Assembly: GCA_966212235.1 (NCBI GenBank)
Contig: CBIHPP010000022.1
Location: 62,001 to 126,000 of the forward strand
Direction of reading: 5' to 3'
Source: Niastella sp966212235
GTDB lineage: Bacteria; Bacteroidota; Bacteroidia; Chitinophagales; Chitinophagaceae
Length of the DNA: 64,000 bases
Positions 1-6,760 of this stretch are shown in pieces. The translations under genes were made by a program, and so were the position numbers. The notes below the pieces were generated by a model, which worked only from the letters and a program-made list of their open reading frames with translations, ran no database searches and was not told where the DNA came from. Every line of letters starts with the position of its first letter. Position 1 is the stretch's first letter.

Positions 1-348
1 GGCGATAATAACATCCACATCAACCCAGCCACCTTCAATTTTTGTAACAAACTCATCAAGACCAACAAAATCAGCGCCTGCTGCTCTTGCATCTGCTTCT
101 TTATCGGGCGGACATAATACCAGTACTTTTTTAGTTTTACCGGTACCATGCGGCAGGGTAACCGTACCACGAATAGCCTGATCGGCTTTCTTGGGGTCAA
201 CACCTAACCGGATATGAAGGTCAACCGATGCATCAAACTTGGTTGTATTAATGGTTTTCACGATAGAGGAAGCCTCTTTCAGTGAATACACTTTATTTTT
301 ATCGACTTTAGCGTCAACTACTTTTCTTTTTTTAGGAACTCTTCCCAT
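1..348 (-). CDS. rplA: 50S ribosomal protein L1, 5' part only (cut by window edge)
   Basis: The minus-strand reading frame is open from an ATG at 348 to the window edge and gives 116 residues starting MGRVPKKRKVVDAKVDKNK. It contains DLHIRLGVDPKKADQAIRG and LPHGTGKTKKVLVLCPP, which are diagnostic of ribosomal protein L1, the uL1 stalk-base protein that binds 23S rRNA. About half of the usual ~230 residues is present. It follows rplK by 46 bp on the same strand, the standard L11-L1 pair, and is probably transcribed from the rplK promoter. In many bacteria L1 represses its own operon by binding the leader, so the hairpins upstream of rplK are relevant. The identity is secure; only the 3' part is missing. 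Confidence 0.97.
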   Translation of the reverse strand, partial: MGRVPKKRKVVDAKVDKNKVYSLKEASSIVKTINTTKFDASVDLHIRLGVDPKKADQAIRGTVTLPHGTGKTKKVLVLCPPDKEADARAAGADFVGLDEFVTKIEGGWVDVDVIIA

Positions 349-394
349 TGTCATTCAGTTTTAAGATGTGCCGCCTCCGCGGAACAGTGAACAA

Positions 395-838
395 TTAATT
401 TTCCCAGGGAGCTTTACCATCTACGGTAAGACCCATGCTGCGGGCTGTACCAGCCACCATACGCATGGCACTTTCCAGGGTGAAACAATTCAGGTCGGGC
501 ATTTTGTCTTTTGCAATAAGCTCTACCTGGTTCCAGTTCACTTTACCAACCTTGTTACGGTTTGGCTCTTTAGAACCGCTTTGCAACTTGGCAGCTTCCA
601 GCAACTGAACGGCTGCAGGAGGAGTTTTAATAACAAACTCAAATGATTTGTCGGAGAAAACGGTAATTAATACGGGGCACACTTTACCCATTTTATCCTG
701 TGTGCGGGCGTTGAATTGTTTGCAGAATTCCATGATATTGATACCCTTGGAACCCAGTGCAGGACCTACAGGAGGAGCCGGATTTGCCTGGCCGCCTTTT
801 ACCTGTAGCTTTACGAAGCCGGTAATTTCTTTTGCCAT
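395..838 (-). CDS. rplK: 50S ribosomal protein L11
   Basis: This gene encodes 147 residues, the normal length for uL11, which forms the GTPase-associated centre with 23S rRNA. Clear family signatures are the N-terminal VKLQVKGGQANPAPPVGPAL, which carries the proline-rich hinge, followed by ALGSKGINIMEFCKQFNART, and the C-terminal GTARSMGLTVDG. The start at 838 is the only sensible one, since the protein begins MAKEITGFVKLQ. In most bacteria rplK directly follows nusG. Here 1.8 kb with an opposite-strand gene lies between them, and a good promoter plus a ~120-nt leader precedes rplK, so it is probably transcribed separately from secE-nusG. Confidence 0.98.
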   Translation of the reverse strand: MAKEITGFVKLQVKGGQANPAPPVGPALGSKGINIMEFCKQFNARTQDKMGKVCPVLITVFSDKSFEFVIKTPPAAVQLLEAAKLQSGSKEPNRNKVGKVNWNQVELIAKDKMPDLNCFTLESAMRMVAGTARSMGLTVDGKAPWEN

Positions 839-965
839 GTTTACTGATTTATTGGTTCAAACGATCTTTCAACTGCCAGCGGGCAGCCTACTTAATCTCC
901 CAAATTCCTCAAATCGACCCGCAAGCGTGCGGGGGCGAACTTAAAAGAACTTTCTTTTGGGGACG
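839..965 (-). promoter_or_regulatory. rplK-rplA leader with two hairpins, possible L1 autoregulatory site
   Basis: The transcribed leader between the predicted promoter and rplK contains two short perfect hairpins. One has a CCCGCA/TGCGGG stem (918-933) and the other a CTGCC/GGCAG stem (873-886). Both have CGCT as the loop on the transcribed strand. Autogenous repression of L11 operons by L1 through an rRNA-mimicking leader is established in E. coli and other bacteria. That these hairpins are such a site is inference. Confidence 0.35.
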
Positions 966-996
966 CAAAGGTAATGAAACATTTTAAACCAACAAA
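966..996 (-). promoter_or_regulatory. Bacteroidota-type promoter of rplK-rplA
   Basis: On the minus strand a perfect TTTG (996-993) is followed after 19 nt by TACCTTTG (973-966), matching the Bacteroidota housekeeping consensus TTTG-N17-23-TAnnTTTG. Transcription would start near 959, leaving a leader of about 120 nt before the rplK ATG at 838. The same TACCTTTG hexamer-plus core recurs upstream of the tRNA/tuf unit. Confidence 0.75.
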
Positions 997-1892
997 CATT
1001 TTCACATCCCTTACAAACGCCTGCAATATACGACCCCAGGCCCTTTCCGGGTACCTCGCCCCGCTTAAGCAAACAGGCTGCAGGGTGCCCTGCCGCCATT
1101 GAAACGCCGGGGCGCAACTGTGTGGTCCTGGGAACTGAGTGCCATACCACCACCAAAACTCCGGAACCCGAAACTCGTAACCCGAAACACGCCCCTACAC
1201 TTCCAGCCATTGGATCAGATCAGGGTACTACCAGAACACACAGTTCACCCTGGAGCGGTAAGCACTATACAAGATCAGGCAATCACATCATCACATGGAA
1301 CTATGTAGTATCCCTAACAAAACACCAGGCTTTATCATGAGCAAGTTGCAGCAGGCAACACGAATGAACCAGCAAACTTCATCGTTCATTGAACGTATAC
1401 AACCTGCGTTCATCTCTTTCATCGATAACATGCACATGACTGCCGGTTAAGCGCTTTATGATAAAACATACAGCATGTAACCAAGCAATAATCTATCCCC
1501 ATGATATCAACAAAGGCTGCCTTTATACCACCCGATTCCGGCCTGTTTTAACGGGAAACCAGTTGGCGCAGCAGGTATGGTCTTTGCATGAAACCCAATG
1601 TGGTCAAGGGTTTTAACATATCAAAGCATTTTATAAAATCAACCGACGCCGCCAGTTGATATAGGGAACCGGTTTATAAAAAACACATCATTATAACCTG
1701 CAAATGATGGCCGGAATTTTGCAAGAAGGTACATCTGTAACAACCAGTTTATACAGCTGACTGATCGATCACTGTTAGCAAAATGGTAGTAGTTTTTTAT
1801 TTTTTGAATTTTTATACGTAGCTTTTGCGTTTAATTCTATATTACGCTTCTTCTTATAGAAATTAACCAACAACAAAAAACACATCAACACT
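997..1892. other. Spacer between the rplK promoter and the H1-like gene, no gene seen
   Basis: About 0.9 kb carries no convincing coding sequence on either strand. The open frames here have atypical composition and no recognisable family. The last ~150 bp, which should hold the promoter of the H1-like gene, contain a near-match TAGCTTTT (1819-1826) in an AT-rich context but without a correctly spaced TTTG. The rest shows no repeat, RNA gene or terminator that I can recognise. Confidence 0.5.
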
Positions 1893-2477
1893 ATGGCCAA
1901 AGCAAAGAAAAAAGCAGCAAAAAAAGCTGCTCCTAAAAAAGCAGCTAAGAAAAAATCACCGGCCAAAAAAGCGGCAAAGAAAGCCGTAAAGAAGGCTGCG
2001 AAAAAGGCTGTCAAGAAAGCGGCTAAAAAAGCGGCTCCTAAAAAAGCAGCAAAGAAAGCCGTTAAGAAAGCAGCTAAAAAAGCCGCCAAAAAAGTAGCCA
2101 AGAAAGCAACAAAAAAAGCAGCACCCAAAAAAGCAGCACCCAAAAAAGCAGCACCCAAAAAAGCAGCGCCAAAGAAAGCCGCCAAGAAAGTTGCCACTAA
2201 GGCGCCGGTTAAAAAGGCCGCCAAAAAAGCAGCGAAAAAGAAAAGAGCTGTATCTAAACCAGAGCCCATTCAGGAAAAAGAACCCATGATCGTTCCACCT
2301 GTAATGGAAGAGGAAACAGATGAAACGGATACAGATGTTGATGTTGATACCGATGTTGATATTGATACTGATGATACCGATATGGATGAGGATAAAGACA
2401 CTGATACCAATGGTGCCATTGAAGAAGTAGTTGAAGAGGACATGGATGAAGACGATGATGAGGATGAAAAAGCGTAA
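1893..2477 (+). CDS. Histone H1-like lysine/alanine-rich DNA-binding protein with acidic tail
   Basis: The product has 194 residues and strong charge segregation. Residues 1 to about 125 are almost entirely K, A and P in short repeats (AKKAA, VKKAAKK, four consecutive APKK units). Residues ~135-194 are an acidic tail rich in D, E and T with alternating DTDVD-type pairs. The basic half resembles bacterial H1/Hc-like nucleoid proteins, which bind DNA non-specifically and compact the chromosome. The acidic tail is unusual for that group and resembles acidic tails of eukaryotic chromatin proteins; a role in masking the basic half is inference. The ATG at 1893 follows an A-rich leader typical of Bacteroidota. 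A strong terminator follows. The gene lies on the plus strand inside an otherwise minus-strand ribosomal cluster. Low-complexity DNA means several long shadow frames occur on both strands and should be ignored. Confidence 0.85.
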   Translation: MAKAKKKAAKKAAPKKAAKKKSPAKKAAKKAVKKAAKKAVKKAAKKAAPKKAAKKAVKKAAKKAAKKVAKKATKKAAPKKAAPKKAAPKKAAPKKAAKKVATKAPVKKAAKKAAKKKRAVSKPEPIQEKEPMIVPPVMEEETDETDTDVDVDTDVDIDTDDTDMDEDKDTDTNGAIEEVVEEDMDEDDDEDEKA

Positions 2478-2512
2478 GCAATTCCGGGTGATTTGCTGCA
2501 ACCAAAAAGATT

Positions 2513-2543
2513 AACCTTTCCCGATGCGGAAAGGTTTTTTTTA
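2513..2543 (+). terminator. Rho-independent terminator of the H1-like gene
   Basis: A perfect 9-bp stem AACCTTTCC / GGAAAGGTT with a 6-nt loop (CGATGC) is followed directly by a run of T. It lies 35 bp after the stop codon of the H1-like gene and points the same way. Confidence 0.9.
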
Positions 2544-2621
2544 TGTCCTGTACATACCGCTTAAACCAACTGGCACGGCTATTAGCAGCATCCTGATACC
2601 ATAGGAAACCATGCTACAGGG

Positions 2622-2654
2622 ACAAAAAAAAACATCCGTCCGAAGACAGATGTT
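2622..2654 (-). terminator. Rho-independent terminator of secE-nusG
   Basis: On the minus strand AACATCTGTC and GACGGATGTT pair over 10 bp (one G-U) around a TTCG tetraloop and are followed by nine T. It lies 25 bp past the nusG stop. Together with the separate rplK promoter this shows that secE-nusG transcription is meant to end before the H1-like gene. The other strand also ends in a few T, so some bidirectional use is possible. Confidence 0.9.
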
Positions 2655-2678
2655 TTATAGTATTTTATGGAGGCGGCT

Positions 2679-3245
2679 TTAGGCCAACTTTTCAACCTGC
2701 ATGTAATTCAGCTCTACCGGCGTAGAACGGCCGAATATCTTCACCGTTACTTTCAACTTCTTCTTCTCATCGTTCACTTCTTCAATAATACCGTTAAAGT
2801 CGTTGAATGGTCCTTCGATGATCTTGATTGTTTCGCCAACGATGAATGGCTCGCTCATGCTCACACCACCCGTTTCAGCCATTTCATCCATTTTACCGAG
2901 CATCTTATTTACCTCGGCTTTCCGCAAGGCAATAGGATTTTCCTTACCCAGAAAATGGATCACACTGGTCGTATTCTTAATAGCTTCTCGTAAATCGTCT
3001 GACAATTTATTTTCCAGCACTTCAATCATTACATAACCCGGGTAATAGTTCCTTTCACGCATTACCTTCTTACCATTCTGCACCTTATAAACCTTTTCCA
3101 CAGGCAGAAACACTTGCTTCACCACTTCGCCCCATCCGCCGCGGGAGATCTCCTTGTCAAGGTATTCTTTTACCTTGCGTTCTTTACCGCTCACCACCCG
3201 CAGCACATACCATTTAGTTTCTTGTTGTTGAGTAGCTTGTTCCAT
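2679..3245 (-). CDS. nusG: Transcription termination/antitermination protein NusG
   Basis: The product has 188 residues from the ATG at 3245 (MEQATQQQETKWYVLRVVSG). The N-terminal NGN domain carries KWYVLRVVSGKERKVKEYL and YYPGYVMIE. The C-terminal KOW domain carries GETIKIIEGPFNDFNGIIEE. NusG binds RNA polymerase and links it to ribosomes and Rho. A longer in-frame start upstream would add ~20 hydrophobic residues overlapping secE and is unlikely. The start codon overlaps the secE stop by one base (TAATG), which suggests translational coupling. It ends before a strong terminator rather than running into rplK. Confidence 0.97.
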   Translation of the reverse strand: MEQATQQQETKWYVLRVVSGKERKVKEYLDKEISRGGWGEVVKQVFLPVEKVYKVQNGKKVMRERNYYPGYVMIEVLENKLSDDLREAIKNTTSVIHFLGKENPIALRKAEVNKMLGKMDEMAETGGVSMSEPFIVGETIKIIEGPFNDFNGIIEEVNDEKKKLKVTVKIFGRSTPVELNYMQVEKLA

Positions 3246-3439
3246 TATGAAAAGAGTGAATAAATAAATTTGAGGGACGACTGGGCAACGAGGTCCATAA
3301 CCCATACCACCCCGGTAATTAATAAGGTAGCTACCAGCACAATTACCGTTGATTGCTGTAATTGCAACCAGGTAGGCCAGGTCACCTTTTCAACCAGTTC
3401 CCGGTACGATTCCCTGAGGTATGTTGATATTTTGTTCAT
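3245..3439 (-). CDS. secE: Preprotein translocase subunit SecE
   Basis: This is a 64-residue single-membrane-span SecE of the short type usual outside enterobacteria. An amphipathic N-terminus with YRELVEKVTWPTW precedes a hydrophobic segment (QQSTVIVLVATLLITGVVWVMD, about residues 28-50). The ATG at 3439 is preferred over an upstream TTG. It stabilises SecY in the inner membrane. It lies between tRNA-Trp and nusG, the conserved position, and shares one base with the nusG start. Confidence 0.95.
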   Translation of the reverse strand: MNKISTYLRESYRELVEKVTWPTWLQLQQSTVIVLVATLLITGVVWVMDLVAQSSLKFIYSLFS

Positions 3440-3496
3440 GATCAATTAATTAGCTAATCAATCTCGCTTAAAGCGGGATGAAAATAAGCCAATGAG

Positions 3497-3535
3497 GGCG
3501 GTAAATTTTAAAAAATATTTCCAAAATTTACCGCC
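3497..3535 (-). repeat. Perfect 13-bp inverted repeat between tRNA-Trp and secE
   Basis: GGCGGTAAATTTT (3497-3509) and its exact complement (3523-3535) are separated by 13 nt. There is no T-run after it on the minus strand, so it is not a standard terminator. It sits in the transcript between tRNA-Trp and secE, where it could act in RNA processing or stability; that role is inference. Confidence 0.6.
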
Positions 3536-3556
3536 ACATCAGCACATTGATAATAG

Positions 3557-3627
3557 CACGGGAACTAGGATTCGAACCCAGATCAAAGGTTTTGGAGACC
3601 TCTATTCTACCGTTGAACTATTCCCGT
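3557..3627 (-). tRNA. tRNA-Trp (CCA anticodon)
   Basis: A complete cloverleaf reads on the minus strand: acceptor ACGGGAA / TTCCCGT, an anticodon loop CTCCAAA giving CCA, and a T-arm with GGTTCGAATCC. The discriminator is G. It lies between tuf and secE, the conserved place for tRNA-Trp in many bacteria. Confidence 0.95.
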
Positions 3628-3683
3628 ATATCCCCTAAATCCCTGAAAGGGACTTAAGGAAAAGATCTTCGTAATTAGAAAAC

Positions 3684-3716
3684 AAAGTACTTGAACATTA
3701 AAAGCCCAAGTACTTT
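3684..3716 (-). terminator. Hairpin after tuf, possible terminator or processing site
   Basis: AAAGTACTTG and its complement form a perfect 10-bp stem with a 13-nt loop about 50 bp after the tuf stop, followed on the minus strand by GTTTTC. The short T-run suggests partial termination or a processing hairpin between tuf and tRNA-Trp. Confidence 0.45.
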
Positions 3717-3765
3717 GCAAATATACGTAACTCCTACTCTCCGCCAACTGGCGGAATGTGGGGTG

Positions 3766-4953
3766 TTATTTTAAAATTTCAGTAACCTGTCCGGCACCTA
3801 CTGTACGGCCACCTTCGCGAATCGCGAATTTAAGACCTTTTTCCATCGCAATAGGCTGAATCAGTTTCACAGTCAGGTTGGTGTTATCACCAGGCATAAC
3901 CATTTCAGTACCAGCAGGTAATTCACACTCGCCGGTTACGTCAGTGGTACGGAAGTAGAACTGAGGACGGTATTTGTTAAAGAAAGGAGTATGACGACCA
4001 CCTTCTTCTTTGCTCAGTACGTAAACTTCGCCTTTGAAATCAGTATGCGGAGTGATAGAACCTGGTTTGCAGATTACCATACCACGGCGGATATCTTTCT
4101 TTTCAATACCGCGCAGCAACAGACCTGCGTTATCACCAGCTTCACCTTCATCCAACAGTTTGCGGAACATTTCCACACCTGTTACGGTTGAAGTCATTGG
4201 TTTTTCAACCAGACCTACGATCTCAACACCTTCACCTACTTTCACACGGCCTCTTTCGATACGACCGGTAGCAACAGTACCACGACCAGTGATTGAGAAT
4301 ACGTCTTCAACAGACATCAGGAACGGTTGATCAACCGGACGAGGAGGTAATGGGATGTAAGAATCAACAGCTGCCATCAGCTCTTCAACAGCTTTCACCC
4401 ATTTTTCTTCACCAGCTAAAGCACCAGTAGCAGAACCGCGGATGATTGGTGTGTTATCACCATCGAAACCGTAGAAGCTTAACAGCTCGCGGATTTCCAT
4501 TTCAACCAGTTCCAGTAACTCTGGATCATCAACCAGGTCAACTTTATTCATAAAAACCACCATACGGGGAACACCTACCTGACGGGCAAGCAGAATGTGT
4601 TCTTTTGTTTGGGGCATAGGACCATCTGTAGCAGCCACAACCAGAATAGCACCCTCCATCTGGGCAGCACCGGTGATCATGTTCTTCACATAGTCAGCGT
4701 GACCGGGGCAATCCACGTGTGCATAGTGACGATTAGCAGTCTGATACTCCACGTGCGCGGTGTTGATTGTAATACCACGCTCTTTTTCCTCAGGAGCTGC
4801 GTCAATTTCGTCATATTTTTTTGCTGTCGCCAAACCCGATTTAGCCAAAATGGTGGTGATGGCGGCAGTTAATGTGGTTTTACCGTGGTCAATGTGACCA
4901 ATAGTACCAACGTTAACGTGAGGTTTATCCCTCTTGAAAGTCTCTTTTGACAT
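3766..4953 (-). CDS. tuf: Elongation factor Tu
   Basis: The product has 395 residues, the normal EF-Tu length. GTPase motifs are GHIDHGKTT (P-loop, near residue 19), the effector region RGITINTAH, DCPGHADY (near residue 81) and NKVD (near residue 136). Domains 2 and 3 follow, with GRGTVATGRIERG and the C-terminal MEKGLKFAIREGGRTVGAGQVTEI. EF-Tu delivers aminoacyl-tRNA to the ribosome. It stands downstream of four tRNA genes and upstream of tRNA-Trp, secE and nusG, the thrU-tyrU-glyT-thrT-tufB arrangement also known in E. coli, and is probably co-transcribed with the tRNAs. Confidence 0.99.
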   Translation of the reverse strand: MSKETFKRDKPHVNVGTIGHIDHGKTTLTAAITTILAKSGLATAKKYDEIDAAPEEKERGITINTAHVEYQTANRHYAHVDCPGHADYVKNMITGAAQMEGAILVVAATDGPMPQTKEHILLARQVGVPRMVVFMNKVDLVDDPELLELVEMEIRELLSFYGFDGDNTPIIRGSATGALAGEEKWVKAVEELMAAVDSYIPLPPRPVDQPFLMSVEDVFSITGRGTVATGRIERGRVKVGEGVEIVGLVEKPMTSTVTGVEMFRKLLDEGEAGDNAGLLLRGIEKKDIRRGMVICKPGSITPHTDFKGEVYVLSKEEGGRHTPFFNKYRPQFYFRTTDVTGECELPAGTEMVMPGDNTNLTVKLIQPIAMEKGLKFAIREGGRTVGAGQVTEILK

Positions 4954-5163
4954 CGTTATCTGTTTTTAGTTGTGGTGTTAAATATTTAAATACGCATCCT
5001 TCAACCTCTGCAGGTAAAAGGATTTATGTAACCAGCGACAGTTAGCCTATGAAGCTTCTGTTGCGTCGCACACTTCATCGTTTTGATCTATACCCGGCTG
5101 TTCTTCTTTCCGGCAACCACCTGGTCTGTACCTGGTATAGAGATAGTTTTCAAAAAACTGTTG

Positions 5164-5235
5164 AGCCGTTAGTGAGAATCGAACTCACGACCTCATCCCT
5201 ACCAAGGATGTGCTCTACCCCTGAGCTACAACGGC
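5164..5235 (-). tRNA. tRNA-Thr (GGT anticodon)
   Basis: The minus strand folds as a tRNA with acceptor GCCGTTG / TAACGGC, anticodon stem CATCC / GGATG, loop TTGGTAG (anticodon GGT) and T-arm GAGTTCGATTCTC. It is the tRNA next to tuf. Confidence 0.95.
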
Positions 5236-5279
5236 TGATAGAGTTTGTGAGCCCCTATAAAACTCAGCGCCAAATTTTT

Positions 5280-5404
5280 GAGCGGAAGACGATCCGCCAA
5301 CCGGCGGACGCGACCTATTCCGATTTTAACCGGAAGAAGGCTGTCGCTCTAAATTTTGAGCGGAAGACGATCCGCCAACCGGCGGACGCGACTACAGCTC
5401 TATT
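5280..5404 (-). repeat. Two degenerate partial copies of the tRNA-Gly region carrying a small palindrome
   Basis: GAGCGGAAGACG, the DNA of the tRNA-Gly 3' end, occurs at 5280, 5358 and, in the real gene, at 5405. In the first two copies the T-arm sequence is replaced by a palindrome TCCGCC-AACC-GGCGGA, and copy one ends with a piece matching the anticodon region (AAGGCTGTCGCTCT). Neither copy can fold as a tRNA. A related palindrome (TCCGCCAACTGGCGGA) is at 3739-3754 after tuf. These look like tandem duplication debris invaded by a short palindromic element; that history is inference. Confidence 0.7.
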
Positions 5405-5405
5405 G

Positions 5406-5478
5406 AGCGGAAGACGAGGTTCGAACCCGCGACCTACAGCTTGGAAGGCTGTCGCTCTACCAACTGAGCTACTTCCGC
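5406..5478 (-). tRNA. tRNA-Gly (TCC anticodon)
   Basis: The minus strand gives acceptor GCGGAAG / CTTCCGC, D-arm AGCTCAGTTGGTAGAGC, anticodon stem ACAGC / GCTGT with loop CTTCCAA (anticodon TCC) and T-arm GGGTTCGAACC. It is intact, unlike the partial copies just downstream of it. Confidence 0.95.
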
Positions 5479-5514
5479 ATATTATCATTTAAAAGAACTC
5501 CTTTATGGACAATG

Positions 5515-5541
5515 CCCGCCTTCGCTAAAGCTACGGCGGGC
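5515..5541. repeat. Short REP-like palindrome between tRNA-Gly and tRNA-Tyr
   Basis: CCCGCC and GGCGGG are separated by about 14 nt (ttcgctaaagctac). The hairpin sits in the spacer between two tRNAs and resembles short GC-rich palindromic repeats scattered in Bacteroidota genomes. Its function is unknown. Confidence 0.5.
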
Positions 5542-5545
5542 TACG

Positions 5546-5628
5546 TGGGCAGGAGAGGAGTCGAACCTCTGAAGTCGAAAGACAGCGGATTTACAGTCCG
5601 CCCCATTTGGCCACTCTGGAACCTGCCC
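5546..5628 (-). tRNA. tRNA-Tyr (GTA anticodon)
   Basis: This class II tRNA with a long variable arm reads on the minus strand: acceptor GGGCAGG / CCTGCCC, anticodon stem GCGGA / TCCGC with loop CTGTAAA (anticodon GTA), and T-arm AGGTTCGACTCCT. Confidence 0.95.
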
Positions 5629-5669
5629 TTGATAAAACAAAACTAAAAACGGTAATGTGAATTTACCTG

Positions 5670-5742
5670 AGCCACTTGTCGGAGTCGAACCAACGACCTA
5701 CTGATTACAAATCAGTTGCTCTACCAACTGAGCTAAAGTGGC
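5670..5742 (-). tRNA. tRNA-Thr (TGT anticodon)
   Basis: Minus-strand cloverleaf with acceptor GCCACTT / AAGTGGC, anticodon stem ACTGA / TCAGT, loop TTTGTAA (anticodon TGT), and T-arm TTGGTTCGACTCC. It is the first gene of the tRNA-tuf unit. Confidence 0.95.
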
Positions 5743-5964
5743 GTATCTATCAAAAAATTGGTACCAGTTTATCCATCTTCGATCTACCCCGACTACCAGT
5801 CAGGATGCTCTCAGCTGAAGCTAAATCGGCAATACTAAATTGATGCTACTATATTGAATTTTCTTCAATTTATTGCCAAAATTACCTGACAAATGAATTG
5901 ACATTCAACTCTGTAAAGAACTTTCTACACCTCTTTTCCTTACCCTGCCATTTTTTGAGGAAGG
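5743..5964 (-). other. Long leader of the tRNA-tuf unit
   Basis: About 215 nt separates the predicted promoter from the first tRNA. It holds no open frame worth calling. The part next to the tRNA may be removed by tRNA 5' processing. Beyond the promoter, 6000-6140 shows nothing recognisable. Confidence 0.4.
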
Positions 5965-5993
5965 CAAAGGTAAACGAATTTGTGTAATTCAAA
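5965..5993 (-). promoter_or_regulatory. Bacteroidota-type promoter of the tRNA-tuf unit
   Basis: On the minus strand TTTG (5993-5990), 17 nt, then TACCTTTG (5972-5965) match the Bacteroidota sigma consensus. Transcription would begin near 5958 and run through four tRNAs into tuf. Confidence 0.75.
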
Positions 5994-6142
5994 AATTTTG
6001 ATCCCTATTTTTTTTGCTTGTTTTCAATGATTTGCAAATTCTTTCAGGGAACACCGTTATACCAACGGTCAGAATACATTCCGGGGAGATGCTTTCAAAG
6101 AAAAAGGCGGGCGCAAGATACACATACCTGTTCATACTGGCA

Positions 6143-6176
6143 CAAAAAAAAACCTCCCGCGGGGGGAGGTTTTTGT
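6143..6176 (-). terminator. Rho-independent terminator of hpf
   Basis: AACCTCCC (6151-6158) and GGGAGGTT (6164-6171) form an 8-bp GC-rich stem with a 5-nt loop. On the minus strand it is followed by a run of T (nine). It also ends in T on the plus strand, so it may work in both directions. It lies ~50 bp after the hpf stop. Confidence 0.85.
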
Positions 6177-6227
6177 AAAAGGTGAATGTTTTAATATTAT
6201 ATGAGAAAATATTTAAGCGATCTCAAT

Positions 6228-6527
6228 TCAGGCAGCTTGCTTTTCTTTTCTTCTTTTTACCTGGTTAACCAAAGATTCCAAAGCACTGTCGAATGACTCT
6301 TCAAATGACTTGGAACTACATTTAACAAAGAACTGATGCCGGGGGACCTGGACTCTAATCTCTGCGACCTTGTCTTTTATCGTGTGGATCACATTGTCCA
6401 ACTTCAGGTATACGTCTACCTTAATGATGCGGTCGTGAAAAGTGTTAATTTTTTGAAGTTTACGATCAACATATTCGATCAATTTTGAATCAGCAGTAAA
6501 CCGCACAGACTGAATGTTTACGTTCAT
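6228..6527 (-). CDS. hpf: Ribosome hibernation-promoting factor, short HPF/RaiA family
   Basis: The product has 99 residues with MNVNIQSVRFTADSKLIEYV and FHDRIIKVDVYLKL at the N-terminus and SFEESFDSALESLVNQVKRR at the end, as in the HPF/YfiA family. These small proteins bind the 30S decoding centre and inactivate or dimerise ribosomes in stationary phase. The length fits the short form that lacks the C-terminal dimerisation domain. It sits between the xerC region and the tRNA-tuf unit. The hpf-xerC neighbourhood is common in Bacteroidota, here interrupted by one membrane protein gene. Confidence 0.93.
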   Translation of the reverse strand: MNVNIQSVRFTADSKLIEYVDRKLQKINTFHDRIIKVDVYLKLDNVIHTIKDKVAEIRVQVPRHQFFVKCSSKSFEESFDSALESLVNQVKRRKEKQAA

Positions 6528-6760
6528 AACAATCGCATTTTAACAGTGAAACAATATTTAAACAATAAGTAAAAGATCTTTTTTGGGAAACCACCTGAAC
6601 AAGTGGGAGAAAGCGAAAAACAGGTGGCTAAAACGCAGGAAATGATTCTACTACATAAGCACCATATTTAATCTCTATGAAGATAATACAACAAGCTGTT
6701 TTTTCCAAATTAAAATGACAGTCATTTGCCAAAAAAAATGTCTTTAGTACAAAAAAACAT

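Noticed and set aside
941..1340. Short open frames in the nusG-rplK gap
   Set aside because: No conserved features, atypical amino-acid use and overlap with the rplK promoter.
1775..2505. Long reading frames antisense to the H1-like gene
   Set aside because: They are by-products of low-complexity AAG/GCA codons; the encoded peptides are Phe/Ala or Phe/Gly repeats with no family.
3497..3535. Rho-independent terminator before secE
   Set aside because: The hairpin is strong but no T-run follows on the transcribed strand.
5049..5492. 147-residue open frame across the tRNA-Gly/tRNA-Thr region
   Set aside because: It overlaps two tRNAs antisense and repeated DNA; no protein-like sequence.
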